64,000 nt of DNA from Shewanella livingstonensis (GCF_003855395.1 NZ_CP034015.1:692001-756000), one strand, 5' to 3'; shown: positions 35,685 to 45,806, counted from the stretch's first letter. Notes: a model not told the origin generated them from the letters alone. Made by a program: numbers and translations.

Positions 35685-38300
35685 ATGAAAGGACTGACTA
35701 AACTAACGGCGGTTTCACTTGCAGTAGCTGCAGCATTGCCAATGATGGCAAATGCAGATGTATTGATTAGTGAATACGTTGAAGGCAGCTCAAACAATAA
35801 AGCGATTGAAATTTATAACAACAGTGATGTTGCAGTTAATTTAACAGGTTATAAATTAGTACGTTACAAAGACGGTGATACGACAGCATTGGATATGGTT
35901 GAGTTAACCGATTCAATAGCGGCTAAAGCTGTCAAAGTGATTTTGCACCCAAGTGCGGCGATTACCTTACCAACGGGTACGGACTCAATGACCGGCAACC
36001 TGTATTTTAATGGTGGTGACGCAGTAGGCCTATTAAAAGATGGTGTATTAGTTGATGTGATTGGTGAGATTCCTACGCCAAGCGGTTGGGGACTAGATGC
36101 GACATTCCAACGTAATTTAGATAACTTAACCGCTAACCCTACCTATGATGCTACCCAGTGGGTTGAATTAGAAAAAGATACTTTTAACGGTTTAGGTTCA
36201 CTTGATGCAGCAGTTGCGCCAGAGCCATCTACATTTACCTGTAACGGTGCAACGCTAACAAACATTTATGATATACAAGGTGCTGGTGACTCTAGCCCAT
36301 TAATTGCTGCTGGCAGTTTTACATCGGCTAACGAAGTAACAGTTAAAGGTATTGTTACTTCTAGAAGCGACAGTTTATACAAAGGTTTCTTTATTCAAGA
36401 CATGCAAGGTGATAACTCACCTTATACCTCTGATGGTATTTTTGTATTCATGAATGAAGCGGCGCCAGACTCGATTCAGCCAGGTGCTGAAGTGTGTGTG
36501 CAAGGTAAAGTTAACGAGTATTACGGCTCAACTCAGATTGATATTAAAGACGATCAGAAATTTGAAGTTGGCGCATTAGGTGAAGTACCTGCTGCAACTG
36601 CATTTTATGTTGCCGATGGTGAAACACTAGCACAAGCGTTAGAGCGCGTAGAAGGCATGAAAGTGAAGCTAGATGCTGGTAGTGAGATGAAAATCTCTCG
36701 TACTTTTAGTTTCGATTATGATTCATATCGTAACAACATGATGTTGTCTCATAAAGCGCCATTAATGAAGCCGACACAAATGTTTGAACCAAACTCTGCT
36801 GAGTCAGTGGCATTAAGTGAAGCCAATGCGGTAAACCAACTATTTGTTGAATCTGACAATAAAGCTAAAAACGGCGAAGTCCCTTATTTCCCAGATTTTA
36901 ATGCTGAAACAGGTTATATCCGTGTTGGTGACCAATTAACCAATATAGAAGGTGTTATTGGTTATAGCTACAACGCATACCGTCTTTTAGCGACGAATAC
37001 GATTACTGCCGGTGATTTTATCCGCGTCAATGATCGTACCGATGCGCCTACTGTGGCTGAGATGGGTGATATTCGTGTTGCTAGCTTTAACGTATTGAAC
37101 TTCTTTAATGACGCTGTTGGCGGCGATGCTAACCCATCAAACAGCAACCGCGGTGCATTAACCGAAGATGAAATGGTATTACAACGTACTAAAATTGTGA
37201 ATGCGTTGGTGGCCATGAATGCTGATGTTGTTGGCTTAATGGAAATTGCTAACAATGGCTTTGGTGAGTTAAGTGCTTTACAAAACTTGGTTGACGCACT
37301 TAATGCTGAATTAACCGATGATCAAGCATATCGCTTTGTTGAAATTACAGATGCAGATAAGTATGAAGGTAAATACATAGGCACTGATGCCATTACTGTA
37401 GGCATGTTATATCGTCCAGCACGTATCACTCTAAACGGTGCTGCATCTGTTATTGCTACACCAGAGCAGCATGCTGCTGAAGCTGCAACCACTCGCGAGA
37501 AAGATGGCGTGGTTGAATCAAGCCCTAGTTATGACAAGTTCCAACGTCACAGCTTAGTGCAAAGCTTTAGCATTAATGATGAAAAACTAACCATCGTTGT
37601 TAATCACCTGAAATCGAAAGGTTCAGGTTGTATTGAAGACTGGGCTGAATTTAATGAAGATGCTGAGCCGACAGATTTACAAGGTAAGTGTAACGCGTTC
37701 CGCGTATCAGCGGCCAAAGTATTAGGTGAGTCAATAAAAGATGTTGACGGTGATGTACTGGTTATAGGTGACTTAAATGCTTATGGCAAAGAAGATCCAG
37801 TTGCAGTATTAACTGATTATGACGCATCAAATACTGATCATGTTATCCGCACCGCATCTTGGACTACCTTAAACGGTAAAGTGTACGAGCGCGAAGGTAG
37901 TGTAATTGATAAAGGGTATGGCTTAATTAACTTAAATACTCAAGCACACGGCGCGTCAACTTACTCATATAGCTATAGCGGCGAGTTAGGTAACTTAGAC
38001 CATGCTTTAGGTAATGCAAGTTTAGCAGCTAAGTTAGTGGATATTGACGATTGGCACATCAACTCTGTTGAGTCTAACTTATTTGAATATGGCAGCAAGT
38101 ACACAGGTGATCTAATTAAGTCAGAGGGGCCATTCTCTGCTTCTGATCATGATCCTGTGATCATTGCATTAAGCTATCCTGCACCGGTCGTGACTCCTTT
38201 ACCGGATCCAGTTGAGCCAGTAAAAAACAGTGATGGTGGTAGTTTAGGTTACTTCGCGTTGATGTTATTAGGTGCGTTAGGTTTACGCCGTCGTAGCTAG
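35685..38300 (+). CDS. exeM: Extracellular nuclease ExeM, GlyGly-CTERM anchored
   Basis: An 871-residue secreted nuclease. The signal peptide ends ANA near residue 24. A lamin-tail-like domain spans residues about 25-160 (LISEYVEGSSNNKAIEIYN) and an OB-fold-like domain about 205-310. The endonuclease/exonuclease/phosphatase domain starts near residue 464 (SFNVLNFF) and shows GLMEIANNG, VNHLKSKGSGC, IGDLNAYGKEDP and the catalytic SDHDPVI (His822). The C-terminus is a GlyGly-CTERM sorting signal: GGSLGYFALMLLGALGLRRRS, which is Gly-rich, hydrophobic, then basic. ExeM of Shewanella degrades extracellular DNA and affects biofilms. The tail implies type II secretion and cleavage by a rhombosortase encoded elsewhere. 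Confidence 0.93.
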   Translation: MKGLTKLTAVSLAVAAALPMMANADVLISEYVEGSSNNKAIEIYNNSDVAVNLTGYKLVRYKDGDTTALDMVELTDSIAAKAVKVILHPSAAITLPTGTDSMTGNLYFNGGDAVGLLKDGVLVDVIGEIPTPSGWGLDATFQRNLDNLTANPTYDATQWVELEKDTFNGLGSLDAAVAPEPSTFTCNGATLTNIYDIQGAGDSSPLIAAGSFTSANEVTVKGIVTSRSDSLYKGFFIQDMQGDNSPYTSDGIFVFMNEAAPDSIQPGAEVCVQGKVNEYYGSTQIDIKDDQKFEVGALGEVPAATAFYVADGETLAQALERVEGMKVKLDAGSEMKISRTFSFDYDSYRNNMMLSHKAPLMKPTQMFEPNSAESVALSEANAVNQLFVESDNKAKNGEVPYFPDFNAETGYIRVGDQLTNIEGVIGYSYNAYRLLATNTITAGDFIRVNDRTDAPTVAEMGDIRVASFNVLNFFNDAVGGDANPSNSNRGALTEDEMVLQRTKIVNALVAMNADVVGLMEIANNGFGELSALQNLVDALNAELTDDQAYRFVEITDADKYEGKYIGTDAITVGMLYRPARITLNGAASVIATPEQHAAEAATTREKDGVVESSPSYDKFQRHSLVQSFSINDEKLTIVVNHLKSKGSGCIEDWAEFNEDAEPTDLQGKCNAFRVSAAKVLGESIKDVDGDVLVIGDLNAYGKEDPVAVLTDYDASNTDHVIRTASWTTLNGKVYEREGSVIDKGYGLINLNTQAHGASTYSYSYSGELGNLDHALGNASLAAKLVDIDDWHINSVESNLFEYGSKYTGDLIKSEGPFSASDHDPVIIALSYPAPVVTPLPDPVEPVKNSDGGSLGYFALMLLGALGLRRRS

Positions 38301-38328
38301 TTATCGCGTGATTTAATGATACAAAATC

Positions 38329-38352
38329 AAAAAGGCGCCCTAGGCGCCTTTT
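38329..38352. terminator. Bidirectional terminator between exeM and ridA
   Basis: Arms AAAAGGCGCC and GGCGCCTTTT around a three-base loop. The GC-rich core with flanking A and T runs works on both strands, ending exeM from the left and ridA from the right. Confidence 0.9.
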
Positions 38353-38372
38353 AAACATATTGTTGGTTGCAG

Positions 38373-38756
38373 TTAAATTTCCATTATTCCGTCCATTTCA
38401 ACCAATGACCCTTTTGGCAACTCTTTGACGCCAATAGCGGCACGAGCTGGATAAGGTTGTTGAAAGTAACGACTCATTATTTCGTTTACAGTTGCAAAAT
38501 GAGATAAATCGGTTAAGAAGATATTCAACTTAACGATGTCACTCATTTTTCCGCCCGCGGCCTCACACACCGCAGTTAAATTTTCAAATACTTGCACGAC
38601 TTGCGCAGAAAACTCATCGCTTACCATGGTCATGGTTTTTGGGTCTAACGGAATCTGACCTGAAAGATAAACGGTACTGCCGACTTTAACTGCTTGAGAA
38701 TAAGTACCAATAGCCTGTGGCGCTTTATCTGTTGCGATGATAATTTTTTCAGCCAT
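38373..38756 (-). CDS. ridA: RidA family reactive intermediate deaminase
   Basis: A 127-residue RidA/YjgF protein. Family motifs are [33 protein letters not shown] and the C-terminal [22 protein letters not shown], containing the catalytic Arg that holds the substrate carboxylate. It is a cytosolic homotrimer that hydrolyses enamine/imine intermediates from PLP enzymes such as threonine dehydratase. In related genomes ridA often lies beside spoT; here a gene pair on the opposite strand separates them. Confidence 0.96.
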   Translation of the reverse strand: MAEKIIIATDKAPQAIGTYSQAVKVGSTVYLSGQIPLDPKTMTMVSDEFSAQVVQVFENLTAVCEAAGGKMSDIVKLNIFLTDLSHFATVNEIMSRYFQQPYPARAAIGVKELPKGSLVEMDGIMEI

Positions 38757-39008
38757 GTTGTGTTCTCTTTATTGTGTTGATTGGTAAAAATTACTAGTTA
38801 ATATATCTACTTAGCGCTGTTTGAGCAAGCCACCTTAAACAGTTTAAATACAATGACTAACATCAGACCTAAATTGATATACATGAGCTTATTGTTAACT
38901 CATTATCATCAAGTATTACTTACTTTAATAAAACCAGTCATTTGTCGCTATATATAAAATAGACAATCCATTTTATGATACACAATTTATATATCAAGGA
39001 TGACTAGC

Positions 39009-40217
39009 ATGACATGGAAGAATAGCGGTACAAATAAAAATGCATTACAACCGAGTTCCCCTCATAGTTTAATGGGTTTAGACCATCAAACAGCATTAGA
39101 GCGTGGACGACGGCTACCGGTTGACTTTAATTACCAATAAGTTGAATTTGCCTATCAAGCATTTGTCATGCTGCAAAGCCTTAATGATTATGACCGATAG
39201 CAGGTGATTAAAGAGATTCAATTTATTAGCCTGCACCCAACAGCAGCCTCGTCAGTAAAACAAAGCCGCAATCCATTTAGGCATATGCGCTGTACCAATA
39301 TTCCCTTCCGTAATTATCATTATTTTATTGACTACAAAATAGCCGATAACGGCCAAGTGCAAGTCACCGATATATTATTTGTTCAACAATTATATGGTAA
39401 GAAAGATTGCCATACAGATGAGCGCACCATGTTATATCGAGTAGAAAGAATTGGCTCAGGAGCGAAATACGATGGGGTAAAAACGGAAGATGAAATTATA
39501 AAACTAGCTACCGAATGGGGGGACGCAAAGCCTACTACTCAAGTGAATACTGGCCATGCAGCAGTTAATGGTATGTTAAATGAATTTACTAAAGCGCAGT
39601 GGCTTATGGGTACCCATTTAGATACAGCCTATCAAAATGATGCAATTAAATCTTATACTCTATTTCATAATCCCAGTGATAAAGCTGTGCGGGATCTCAT
39701 TGAATGCACTTTTGATAAAAGTCAGAGTAATACTTCTCACAACGCCCAGCATTTGGCGGCAGTGCTGAAACAAAATCAGCAATTGGGTAAAAAGGTTAAA
39801 TGGGTCGCCCACAGCCAAGGGGCGATTATATTTTTATCTGCGTTGCAATATTATCGAGTTAACTACCAAGGATCGTTAACGGGTCAAGAGCTAGCTATTC
39901 ATGGTAGTGGTGCTAATGTGGCAGAGTTACAACAAGCCGCTAAATTAGTTGGGTTAAAAACTCATGAACCACGAAATAATCCGTTTGATGTGGTGCCCAA
40001 TATTGCCGGTCAAAATGATCTGTCAAAAAGTAGTTTTGCGCGGTCGTTAAAATTTGCCAGAGCATTGCTAGGCTCGCCAGGTGTAAGTCCGCATACCTTG
40101 CCATTTTTAGGGGTAAAAACCTATCACCAGCAGCTAGTGATGCTAGGTGATGATAAGCGAGCTGCATATGTTAAAAAATATATCAATCAAGCAGAACAAA
40201 TGAATCAACTATTATGA
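39009..40217 (+). pseudogene. Alpha/beta-hydrolase (lipase-like) gene interrupted by two in-frame stops
   Basis: An ATG at 39009 with AAGGA at 38996-39000 opens a frame that stops at TAA 39138-39140, stays in the same frame to TAG 39198-39200, and then runs open to 40217. Read through, it gives one coherent protein of about 402 residues: 43 codons, 19 codons, then a 338-codon remainder. The remainder has a nucleophile-elbow motif VAHSQGAII (Ser at 39813-39815), so a serine hydrolase or lipase of the PGAP1-like/DUF class is likely. Both stops could be Gln codons changed by one C-to-T transition. A downstream GTG at 39204 could start a 337-residue protein but has no ribosome binding site. The stop overlaps the partner gene (ATGA). 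No other degradation is visible, so the damage would be recent, or the stops are bypassed. Confidence 0.75.
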
Positions 40218-41020
40218 AGAAATTACTCATAGCGTTATGGCGAGGTTTTGTTGGCGGTGCAGACTTTACTCAGCTAGTCACTGAGCGGTTTATTTTAGAA
40301 GATAAGCTGTTGAAAGTAACTATCCCTATCAGTAACATAGTTGCTCGACAGTTACCTAAAGAGGTTAATTATCCATATAGAAATAGGCATTGGTTTAATA
40401 CGAAGCAAGAGATTCACACCCATGAAACTTATGTGCATATCTATTCTCGAGTTTGGATGTATTTACCCATTATTGGTATTCTGCCCAGCAGTGAGTATGG
40501 CATGTTAAGCAGTGTATTTAGAATAAAAAAAAACCCTGAAGGGATAAATGCTCTAGATAAGCAAGCGCTTGGCGCATCGCTCAATAGAGAATATGATGAA
40601 TATTATAATCACCCTGAGCCTGGTGAGAAAGCTAAAGGTAGTAATACTAGGATAAGGCAAGAAATGAGTAAACATAAAACTCTTTCAGATGAGGTAATGG
40701 CTATTCAATTAGAAGCAGCCATAAACAATGGTGGTTACCCAAAAATTCCCGATGCTACTACGGTAAAAATAAATGGTATTGAATGGGTATTTCATCAACT
40801 CGTAAAACCTCATTCACGCAGTCGCACCGACATGTATTGTTTAGGTTTAGATGAAAGACATTATTTAGTGGTACGTTTTAATCATCAAGTTGATCGTTCT
40901 GACAAGCATAAAAAGTGGCGTAAGGCGGCCAATCAAACCCAACAACGAGTGATGGAGAGGGTGTCATTAACTGATTATGTGGATGAGCCGCCGCAAAACT
41001 TATTGGAAAGTAACGTTTAA
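40214..41020 (+). CDS. Protein of unknown function coupled to the hydrolase gene
   Basis: A 268-residue basic protein starting four bases inside the hydrolase stop (ATGA). It has one moderately hydrophobic stretch (VWMYLPIIGILPSS, residues about 77-90) and otherwise a mixed, charged composition. It lacks a clear signal peptide, and no known domain is recognised. The tight coupling implies that the two proteins work together; an effector/immunity or enzyme/regulator relation is possible but not shown. The frame is intact, although its upstream partner is interrupted. A 52-base gap separates it from the convergent spoT gene, with no strong terminator in it. Confidence 0.6.
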   Translation: MKKLLIALWRGFVGGADFTQLVTERFILEDKLLKVTIPISNIVARQLPKEVNYPYRNRHWFNTKQEIHTHETYVHIYSRVWMYLPIIGILPSSEYGMLSSVFRIKKNPEGINALDKQALGASLNREYDEYYNHPEPGEKAKGSNTRIRQEMSKHKTLSDEVMAIQLEAAINNGGYPKIPDATTVKINGIEWVFHQLVKPHSRSRTDMYCLGLDERHYLVVRFNHQVDRSDKHKKWRKAANQTQQRVMERVSLTDYVDEPPQNLLESNV

Positions 41021-41072
41021 ATTTTGATGTGGATATTCCTGAGATGCCAATTTTGCACATCTCATATCATTT

Positions 41073-43181
41073 CTATCTATTGCGTGAGGTACGTAGCACT
41101 TCAGGTAAAACACGTATTCTGCGCATAACGTTTGCAAGATGAACACGATCTTTAACTGAAATACGTAAATTAATCAAATACACACGGCCATCACGTTCTT
41201 CGGTACTGAGGTTATGAATATTGGAACCTGCAGAGGCAATAATCGACGTAATTTTCGCGAGAGCACCTTGATGATTTACAATTTCAACACGAAGATTGGC
41301 TTGGTATTCAGCACCTTCTACGTTGTCCCAGTGCACTGAAATGTACTTGTCTGGTTCACCTTGATAACCACGAATATTGGCACAGCTTTCCATGTGGACG
41401 ACTAAACCTTTGCCAGGACTCACGTGGGCTATTACCGCATCTCCAGGGATAGGACGACAACAATTAGCATAGGTAACCAGCATACCTTCAGCACCACGAA
41501 TTGGCATTTGTGATGTTTCTTTATTATGGTCGTGCGGCGCGAGCTGCTGACCTAATAAGCGCTGAGCTATCACAATACTCATAGCATTACCTAAGCCAAT
41601 ATCGGCAAGTAATGCGTCGAGTGAATTATGTTTGGTTTCTTTAATCACTTTTTCGAGTAGATCTGCTGGAATTGTCTCAAGCTTGGTATCGCCTAAGGCA
41701 TGATTTAATAAACGCTTACCTAGTGCAATAGCGTTATCACCTTTAAGGCTTTTCAATACCTGACGAATTTTACCTCGAGCTTTACCGGTGACCACAAAGT
41801 TTAACCACGCTGCATTAGGCCTAGCGCCTTTGGCAGTAATAATTTCAACCGTTTGCCCCGATATCAGTGGCTGGCTGAGAGGATAAGCTTTTCGATTAAC
41901 TCTTGCTCCAACACAGGTATTGCCTACATCGGTATGCACTTCGTAGGCAAAGTCGACCGCGGTGGCATTGACAGGCAATTCTAAAATACGGCCTTCTGGG
42001 GTAAACACATAAATTTCTTCAGGAAAAAGCTCTGTTTTAACATTTTCGACAAATTCAAATGAACTGCTGGCGCTTTGCTGTAATTCTAACAAGCTTTGCA
42101 TCCATTTATGAGCCCGCACTTGAGTGGTATTTTGCTGACCGGCGTCGGTATTATTTTTATACATCCAATGTGCGGCGACACCTTTGTCTGCCATTTGGTC
42201 CATTTCTTCAGTACGAATTTGTACTTCAACAGGAACCGCATGAGGCCCAAATAATGACGTGTGCAGTGATTGATAGCCATTGGCTTTTGGAATAGCGATA
42301 TAATCTTTAAATCGTCCAGGACGCGGCTTATATAGTCCGTGCATAGCACCTAAAACACGATAACAGGTATCGATAGAGTCAACGACGACACGAAATGCAT
42401 AGATATCCATGACCTCTTGAAATTGCAGCTCTTTGCTGCGCATTTTTCGATAAATCGAGTAGAGATTCTTTTCACGGCCTTTAACTTTTGTCGGTATTCC
42501 TGCTTCTTCAAGGCGTGTTTCGATGGCAACTTCGATGCTATTGATGAGTTCTTTACGGTTGCCTCGCGCCGCTTTTACGACGTCGCGGATCACCCTGTGT
42601 CGCATAGGATAATAAGCTTGAAAACCTAAGTCTTCAAGTTCGATTTTGATATTATGAATACCTAATCGGTTGGCAATTGGGGCGTAGATTTCTAAGGTTT
42701 CGCGAGCAATACGACGGCGTTTATCAGGGCGAAGTGAGCCCAGTGTGCGCATATTGTGAGTTCGGTCCGCCAATTTGATCAGGATAACTCGAATATCTTG
42801 AGTCATTGCCATCATCATTTTACGGAAATTTTCCGCTTGTGCTTCTTTTCTGTCACGAAACTTGATTTTATCAAGTTTTGAAACACCTTCCACCAGTTCT
42901 GCAACCGCCACACCAAATAACTCTGTGAGTTCTTCTTTGGTAACGGGTGTATCTTCGATGGTGTCATGAAGCAAGGCAGCCATGAGCGACTCGTGATCGA
43001 GACGCATGTCTGCCAAGATGCGGCTAACCGCAACAGGATGGGTAATGTAAGGCTCGCCACTTGTGCGCATTTGCCCTTCGTGGGCATCACGCGCAACCAA
43101 ATAGGCCTGCTTGAGTAACTCTACTTGATCCGGCTCTAGATAGCTGGATGCTGACTCTTTTAGACCTTCAAACAGATACAA
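41073..43181 (-). CDS. spoT: Bifunctional (p)ppGpp synthase/hydrolase SpoT
   Basis: A 702-residue RelA/SpoT homologue. Domains in order are: HD hydrolase with intact metal site (LHDTIEDT, His72-Asp73), synthase domain (RFKDYIAIPKANGYQSLHT, about residue 293), TGS domain (about 386-450, IYVFTPEGRILELP), a helical region with CCRPIPGD, and a C-terminal ACT domain (LRVEIVNHQGALAKITSII). An intact HD site marks it as SpoT, not RelA. It tunes (p)ppGpp during fatty-acid, carbon and iron starvation. It lies 13 bases downstream of rpoZ in the gmk-rpoZ-spoT order known from enterobacteria. Confidence 0.98.
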   Translation of the reverse strand: MYLFEGLKESASSYLEPDQVELLKQAYLVARDAHEGQMRTSGEPYITHPVAVSRILADMRLDHESLMAALLHDTIEDTPVTKEELTELFGVAVAELVEGVSKLDKIKFRDRKEAQAENFRKMMMAMTQDIRVILIKLADRTHNMRTLGSLRPDKRRRIARETLEIYAPIANRLGIHNIKIELEDLGFQAYYPMRHRVIRDVVKAARGNRKELINSIEVAIETRLEEAGIPTKVKGREKNLYSIYRKMRSKELQFQEVMDIYAFRVVVDSIDTCYRVLGAMHGLYKPRPGRFKDYIAIPKANGYQSLHTSLFGPHAVPVEVQIRTEEMDQMADKGVAAHWMYKNNTDAGQQNTTQVRAHKWMQSLLELQQSASSSFEFVENVKTELFPEEIYVFTPEGRILELPVNATAVDFAYEVHTDVGNTCVGARVNRKAYPLSQPLISGQTVEIITAKGARPNAAWLNFVVTGKARGKIRQVLKSLKGDNAIALGKRLLNHALGDTKLETIPADLLEKVIKETKHNSLDALLADIGLGNAMSIVIAQRLLGQQLAPHDHNKETSQMPIRGAEGMLVTYANCCRPIPGDAVIAHVSPGKGLVVHMESCANIRGYQGEPDKYISVHWDNVEGAEYQANLRVEIVNHQGALAKITSIIASAGSNIHNLSTEERDGRVYLINLRISVKDRVHLANVMRRIRVLPEVLRTSRNR

Positions 43182-43194
43182 GTGGCGCTACTCC

Positions 43195-43473
43195 TTATAA
43201 AACGCGGCCTTCTGCAATGGCTGCGACAGCGGCAATTTCAGCTGCTTCACGTTCACGGACAGTTTGGCGCTCATCAGCATCTAAAGTGTTTGAGGTGACT
43301 AAACCTAATTCGATTTCACGCAATGCGACAACCGTTGGTTTATCATTCATCTCATCAACCATAGGTTCTTTACCTTGGACAGCGATTTGGCGTGCACGAC
43401 GCGCTGCAACCAGGATCATATCAAAACGGTTGCCGATTTTATTTACGGCGTCTTCTACAGTTACGCGAGCCAT
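43195..43473 (-). CDS. rpoZ: RNA polymerase omega subunit
   Basis: A 92-residue omega subunit with the conserved start [29 protein letters not shown] (landmark) and [11 protein letters not shown]. The length is normal. Omega helps assemble RNA polymerase and forms part of the ppGpp binding site at the omega/beta-prime interface, which fits its cotranscription with spoT. It lies 60 bases after gmk and 13 bases before spoT. Confidence 0.98.
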   Translation of the reverse strand: MARVTVEDAVNKIGNRFDMILVAARRARQIAVQGKEPMVDEMNDKPTVVALREIELGLVTSNTLDADERQTVREREAAEIAAVAAIAEGRVL

Positions 43474-43533
43474 GTGTTGAAACTCCAGTGTTATCTATGG
43501 GGAAAAATGACGCAAAATTGTACACTATGACAA

Positions 43534-44157
43534 TTAATCTGCCAAGAGATCAACAAGCATATCATTGTGGGTATGCTGCTGACTAGCACAGGTTAGTCTT
43601 TGACTGTGAATAATGACGTATAAATCGGCTAGTGCGTTATCAAAATCGTCATTTACTATCACAAATTCATATTGAGCGTAATGTGACATTTCAGAAACAG
43701 CCTGTGCCATGCGAGAGTCAATAACTTGTTGACTGTCTTGGCCTCGTCCGGTTAAACGGCGTTCGAGCTCAGCCTTTGATGGTGGTAAAATAAATACCCC
43801 AATCGCATTTGGCATCAGTTTTTTTACTTGCTCACCACCTTGCCAGTCGATATCAAGAAATACGTCGATACCGTTAGCTTGAGTTTGCTCTATTACCGTT
43901 TTTGAAGTGCCATAAAAATTACCAAACACTTCAGCCCATTCTATAAAAGCATTTTGGCTAATTAATGCTTTAAATTGTTCAACGGTAACGAAATGATAAT
44001 GTTGGCCATCGACTTCACCAGGGCGAGGTTCACGGGTTGTATGTGACACTGAAACCTGTTTATCGCTGGGTTTATCTTTTAATAGTGCTGCTATAAGTGA
44101 TGATTTACCTGCGCCACTAGGGGCTGACACAATAAAAAGATTTCCACGAGTGCTCAT
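43534..44157 (-). CDS. gmk: Guanylate kinase
   Basis: A 207-residue guanylate kinase. The P-loop is [12 protein letters not shown] (residues 11-22); the GMP-binding region shows [22 protein letters not shown] and the lid [14 protein letters not shown]. It converts GMP to GDP with ATP, supplying substrate for (p)ppGpp metabolism, consistent with the following rpoZ and spoT. The promoter should be in the 362 bases upstream, where a TATAAT on the minus strand lies at 44200-44205 without a clear -35. Confidence 0.98.
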   Translation of the reverse strand: MSTRGNLFIVSAPSGAGKSSLIAALLKDKPSDKQVSVSHTTREPRPGEVDGQHYHFVTVEQFKALISQNAFIEWAEVFGNFYGTSKTVIEQTQANGIDVFLDIDWQGGEQVKKLMPNAIGVFILPPSKAELERRLTGRGQDSQQVIDSRMAQAVSEMSHYAQYEFVIVNDDFDNALADLYVIIHSQRLTCASQQHTHNDMLVDLLAD

Positions 44158-44519
44158 AAATAGGGTTTTTCATCCGATTATTCATTAAGAAAGCTTAATA
44201 TTATACTCGTTAACTGTAAGGTTATGCTAGCGCAATCATAGCAATTGCTGATGTTCGTTATTGCAATTAGTTTAATAAGAGCGGGTCTAAGATTAATATC
44301 AGAGGCTTGAAAAAAGTGAATAAAAAGTAATGCAAAACCTAGGTTTGGTATGGCTTTATAGGATAAATTCTGTAGGCTTTGCGCTATTAACGGCAGTTAT
44401 CGATTTTGATAATGAGAACAATCCATTAGTGTTGTAGTAACGGTATAGAGTCACCGACAAGTTCTGTGATGTAGCCAGCTGTTTTTTTTGATATTTTTGT
44501 AAATGAATAGGAATGATTG
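44158..44519. other. Intergenic region, 362 bases, divergent promoters expected
   Basis: It lies between gmk (minus) and the DUF805-like gene (plus). A TATAAT reads on the minus strand at 44205-44200, about 43 bases from the gmk start, but lacks a good -35 hexamer. Nothing resembling a small RNA or riboswitch was identified by eye. Confidence 0.4.
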
Positions 44520-45806
44520 ATGTCTGTAAAAACCCTACTATGCCGAGATGGTCGTGACACAGGCGTAAGGTTAATGGCAATTATATTAGCAGCATTTTTG
44601 CTGCTAACTGTCGCTGCTATTGTTTTTCCCGCAAGTATGATTAATTGGATTGTGACGCTAGCGGTCATGCCTATTGTTGGTTTGTCTGCGGTCCGTCGCT
44701 TAAATGACGCCAATAAATCGAAAAAATTGATGATGATCTGTGTCGTTCCAGTACTGATCTTTGGTGTGCTGACTTACTTTATGGCGCCCTTAGGTGCGCT
44801 AGGTGGTGTGTTTTTATTCGGCCTAGCATGTGGTGGCTACTTGGCATTTCTACCTGCTAAAAATACCATTAATTACCTGCAAGGATATAATGGGCCCAGT
44901 ATGGTGCTAACCTCCTCTCCGGGCGCAGTATATAATCGACAAGAGCCGGTAATGAAAGGACAGGTTGCGCCTGTTCATGCTAAGGCAGAAAACCGATTTT
45001 TATCGACAGAAATGACCGATGATGAAGCGGTTCTTACCAGCTCTACTGATCCACATTCTGGCGCAAGCAATATACATCAATTAAATGATGATGCTCTACC
45101 ACAGACTCGTTTCGTTCAAACTGATGCCCACATAGATCATGAATATGATGTTACTGATGAACAAATCATATCATTGTCAACAACGTCAGCTCGCAATAAT
45201 CAGCCTCTTTATGTCGATCAAGATGCGCTGCAATCTGGGTCGATTACTGAGCTGGCTAAATCTTGGTTTAATATCGCAAAGCTACATCAGCAAAAGCTTA
45301 TTTTAATCGGCAAAATCACTGCGGCTATTATTGCTGTCTGTTTGGTTGTTTATGTGATTTTTGCATTGGTTAATGTTTTTTCGAGTGACGAAACCGAACA
45401 AACGGAACATGCCGATGGTATGAGCCACCAACAACAAACTAGCACTCGACAGATGATAAAACTTCCAGACGGATTTTGGTTAGCGTTAGAAGGCAATATC
45501 CTGATTGTACGTTGGTTAGGTGATAGCGGCGATGTACAGAATGTGTGGCGTTTAGCTACCGCAATAGGTGATAAAACCTGTACCAATCTTGAATTTAATG
45601 ATGGTAGTCGTTATCGGCCAATAACCGTTGATCTGCTAAAAGATGGTGCCAGCGAGGCTAGATTTACGCCATTAGATAAAGATGCCATTGTGAATCATGT
45701 CGCGCTTCGAGGCAGCTTTAAGCTATGCGGTTATGAATTTAACTTAAAGGGTAGCCAGGCAACGCTGATGCAAAACCCTCAATTTGAAATGATACTAAGC
45801 CAATAG
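44520..45806 (+). CDS. DUF805-like multi-span membrane protein with C-terminal extracytoplasmic domain
   Basis: A 428-residue protein. The N-terminal about 115 residues hold four hydrophobic segments with AVRRLNDANKSKK between them, the RRLxD signature of DUF805 proteins. A long polar, probably disordered stretch (about 120-255) follows, then a fifth helix (LILIGKITAAIIAVCLVVYVIF) and a C-terminal domain of about 130 residues containing FWLALEGNILIVRWLGDSG and two cysteines. The function is unknown. The ATG at 44520 is preferred over the TTG directly before it; AGGA is seven bases upstream. Confidence 0.7.
   Translation: MSVKTLLCRDGRDTGVRLMAIILAAFLLLTVAAIVFPASMINWIVTLAVMPIVGLSAVRRLNDANKSKKLMMICVVPVLIFGVLTYFMAPLGALGGVFLFGLACGGYLAFLPAKNTINYLQGYNGPSMVLTSSPGAVYNRQEPVMKGQVAPVHAKAENRFLSTEMTDDEAVLTSSTDPHSGASNIHQLNDDALPQTRFVQTDAHIDHEYDVTDEQIISLSTTSARNNQPLYVDQDALQSGSITELAKSWFNIAKLHQQKLILIGKITAAIIAVCLVVYVIFALVNVFSSDETEQTEHADGMSHQQQTSTRQMIKLPDGFWLALEGNILIVRWLGDSGDVQNVWRLATAIGDKTCTNLEFNDGSRYRPITVDLLKDGASEARFTPLDKDAIVNHVALRGSFKLCGYEFNLKGSQATLMQNPQFEMILSQ

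Noticed and set aside
39138..39200. Selenocysteine or pyrrolysine recoding of the stops in the hydrolase gene
   Set aside because: The first stop is TAA, which no known recoded amino acid uses, and pyrrolysine at the TAG is not expected in this bacterial group; no insertion element was seen.
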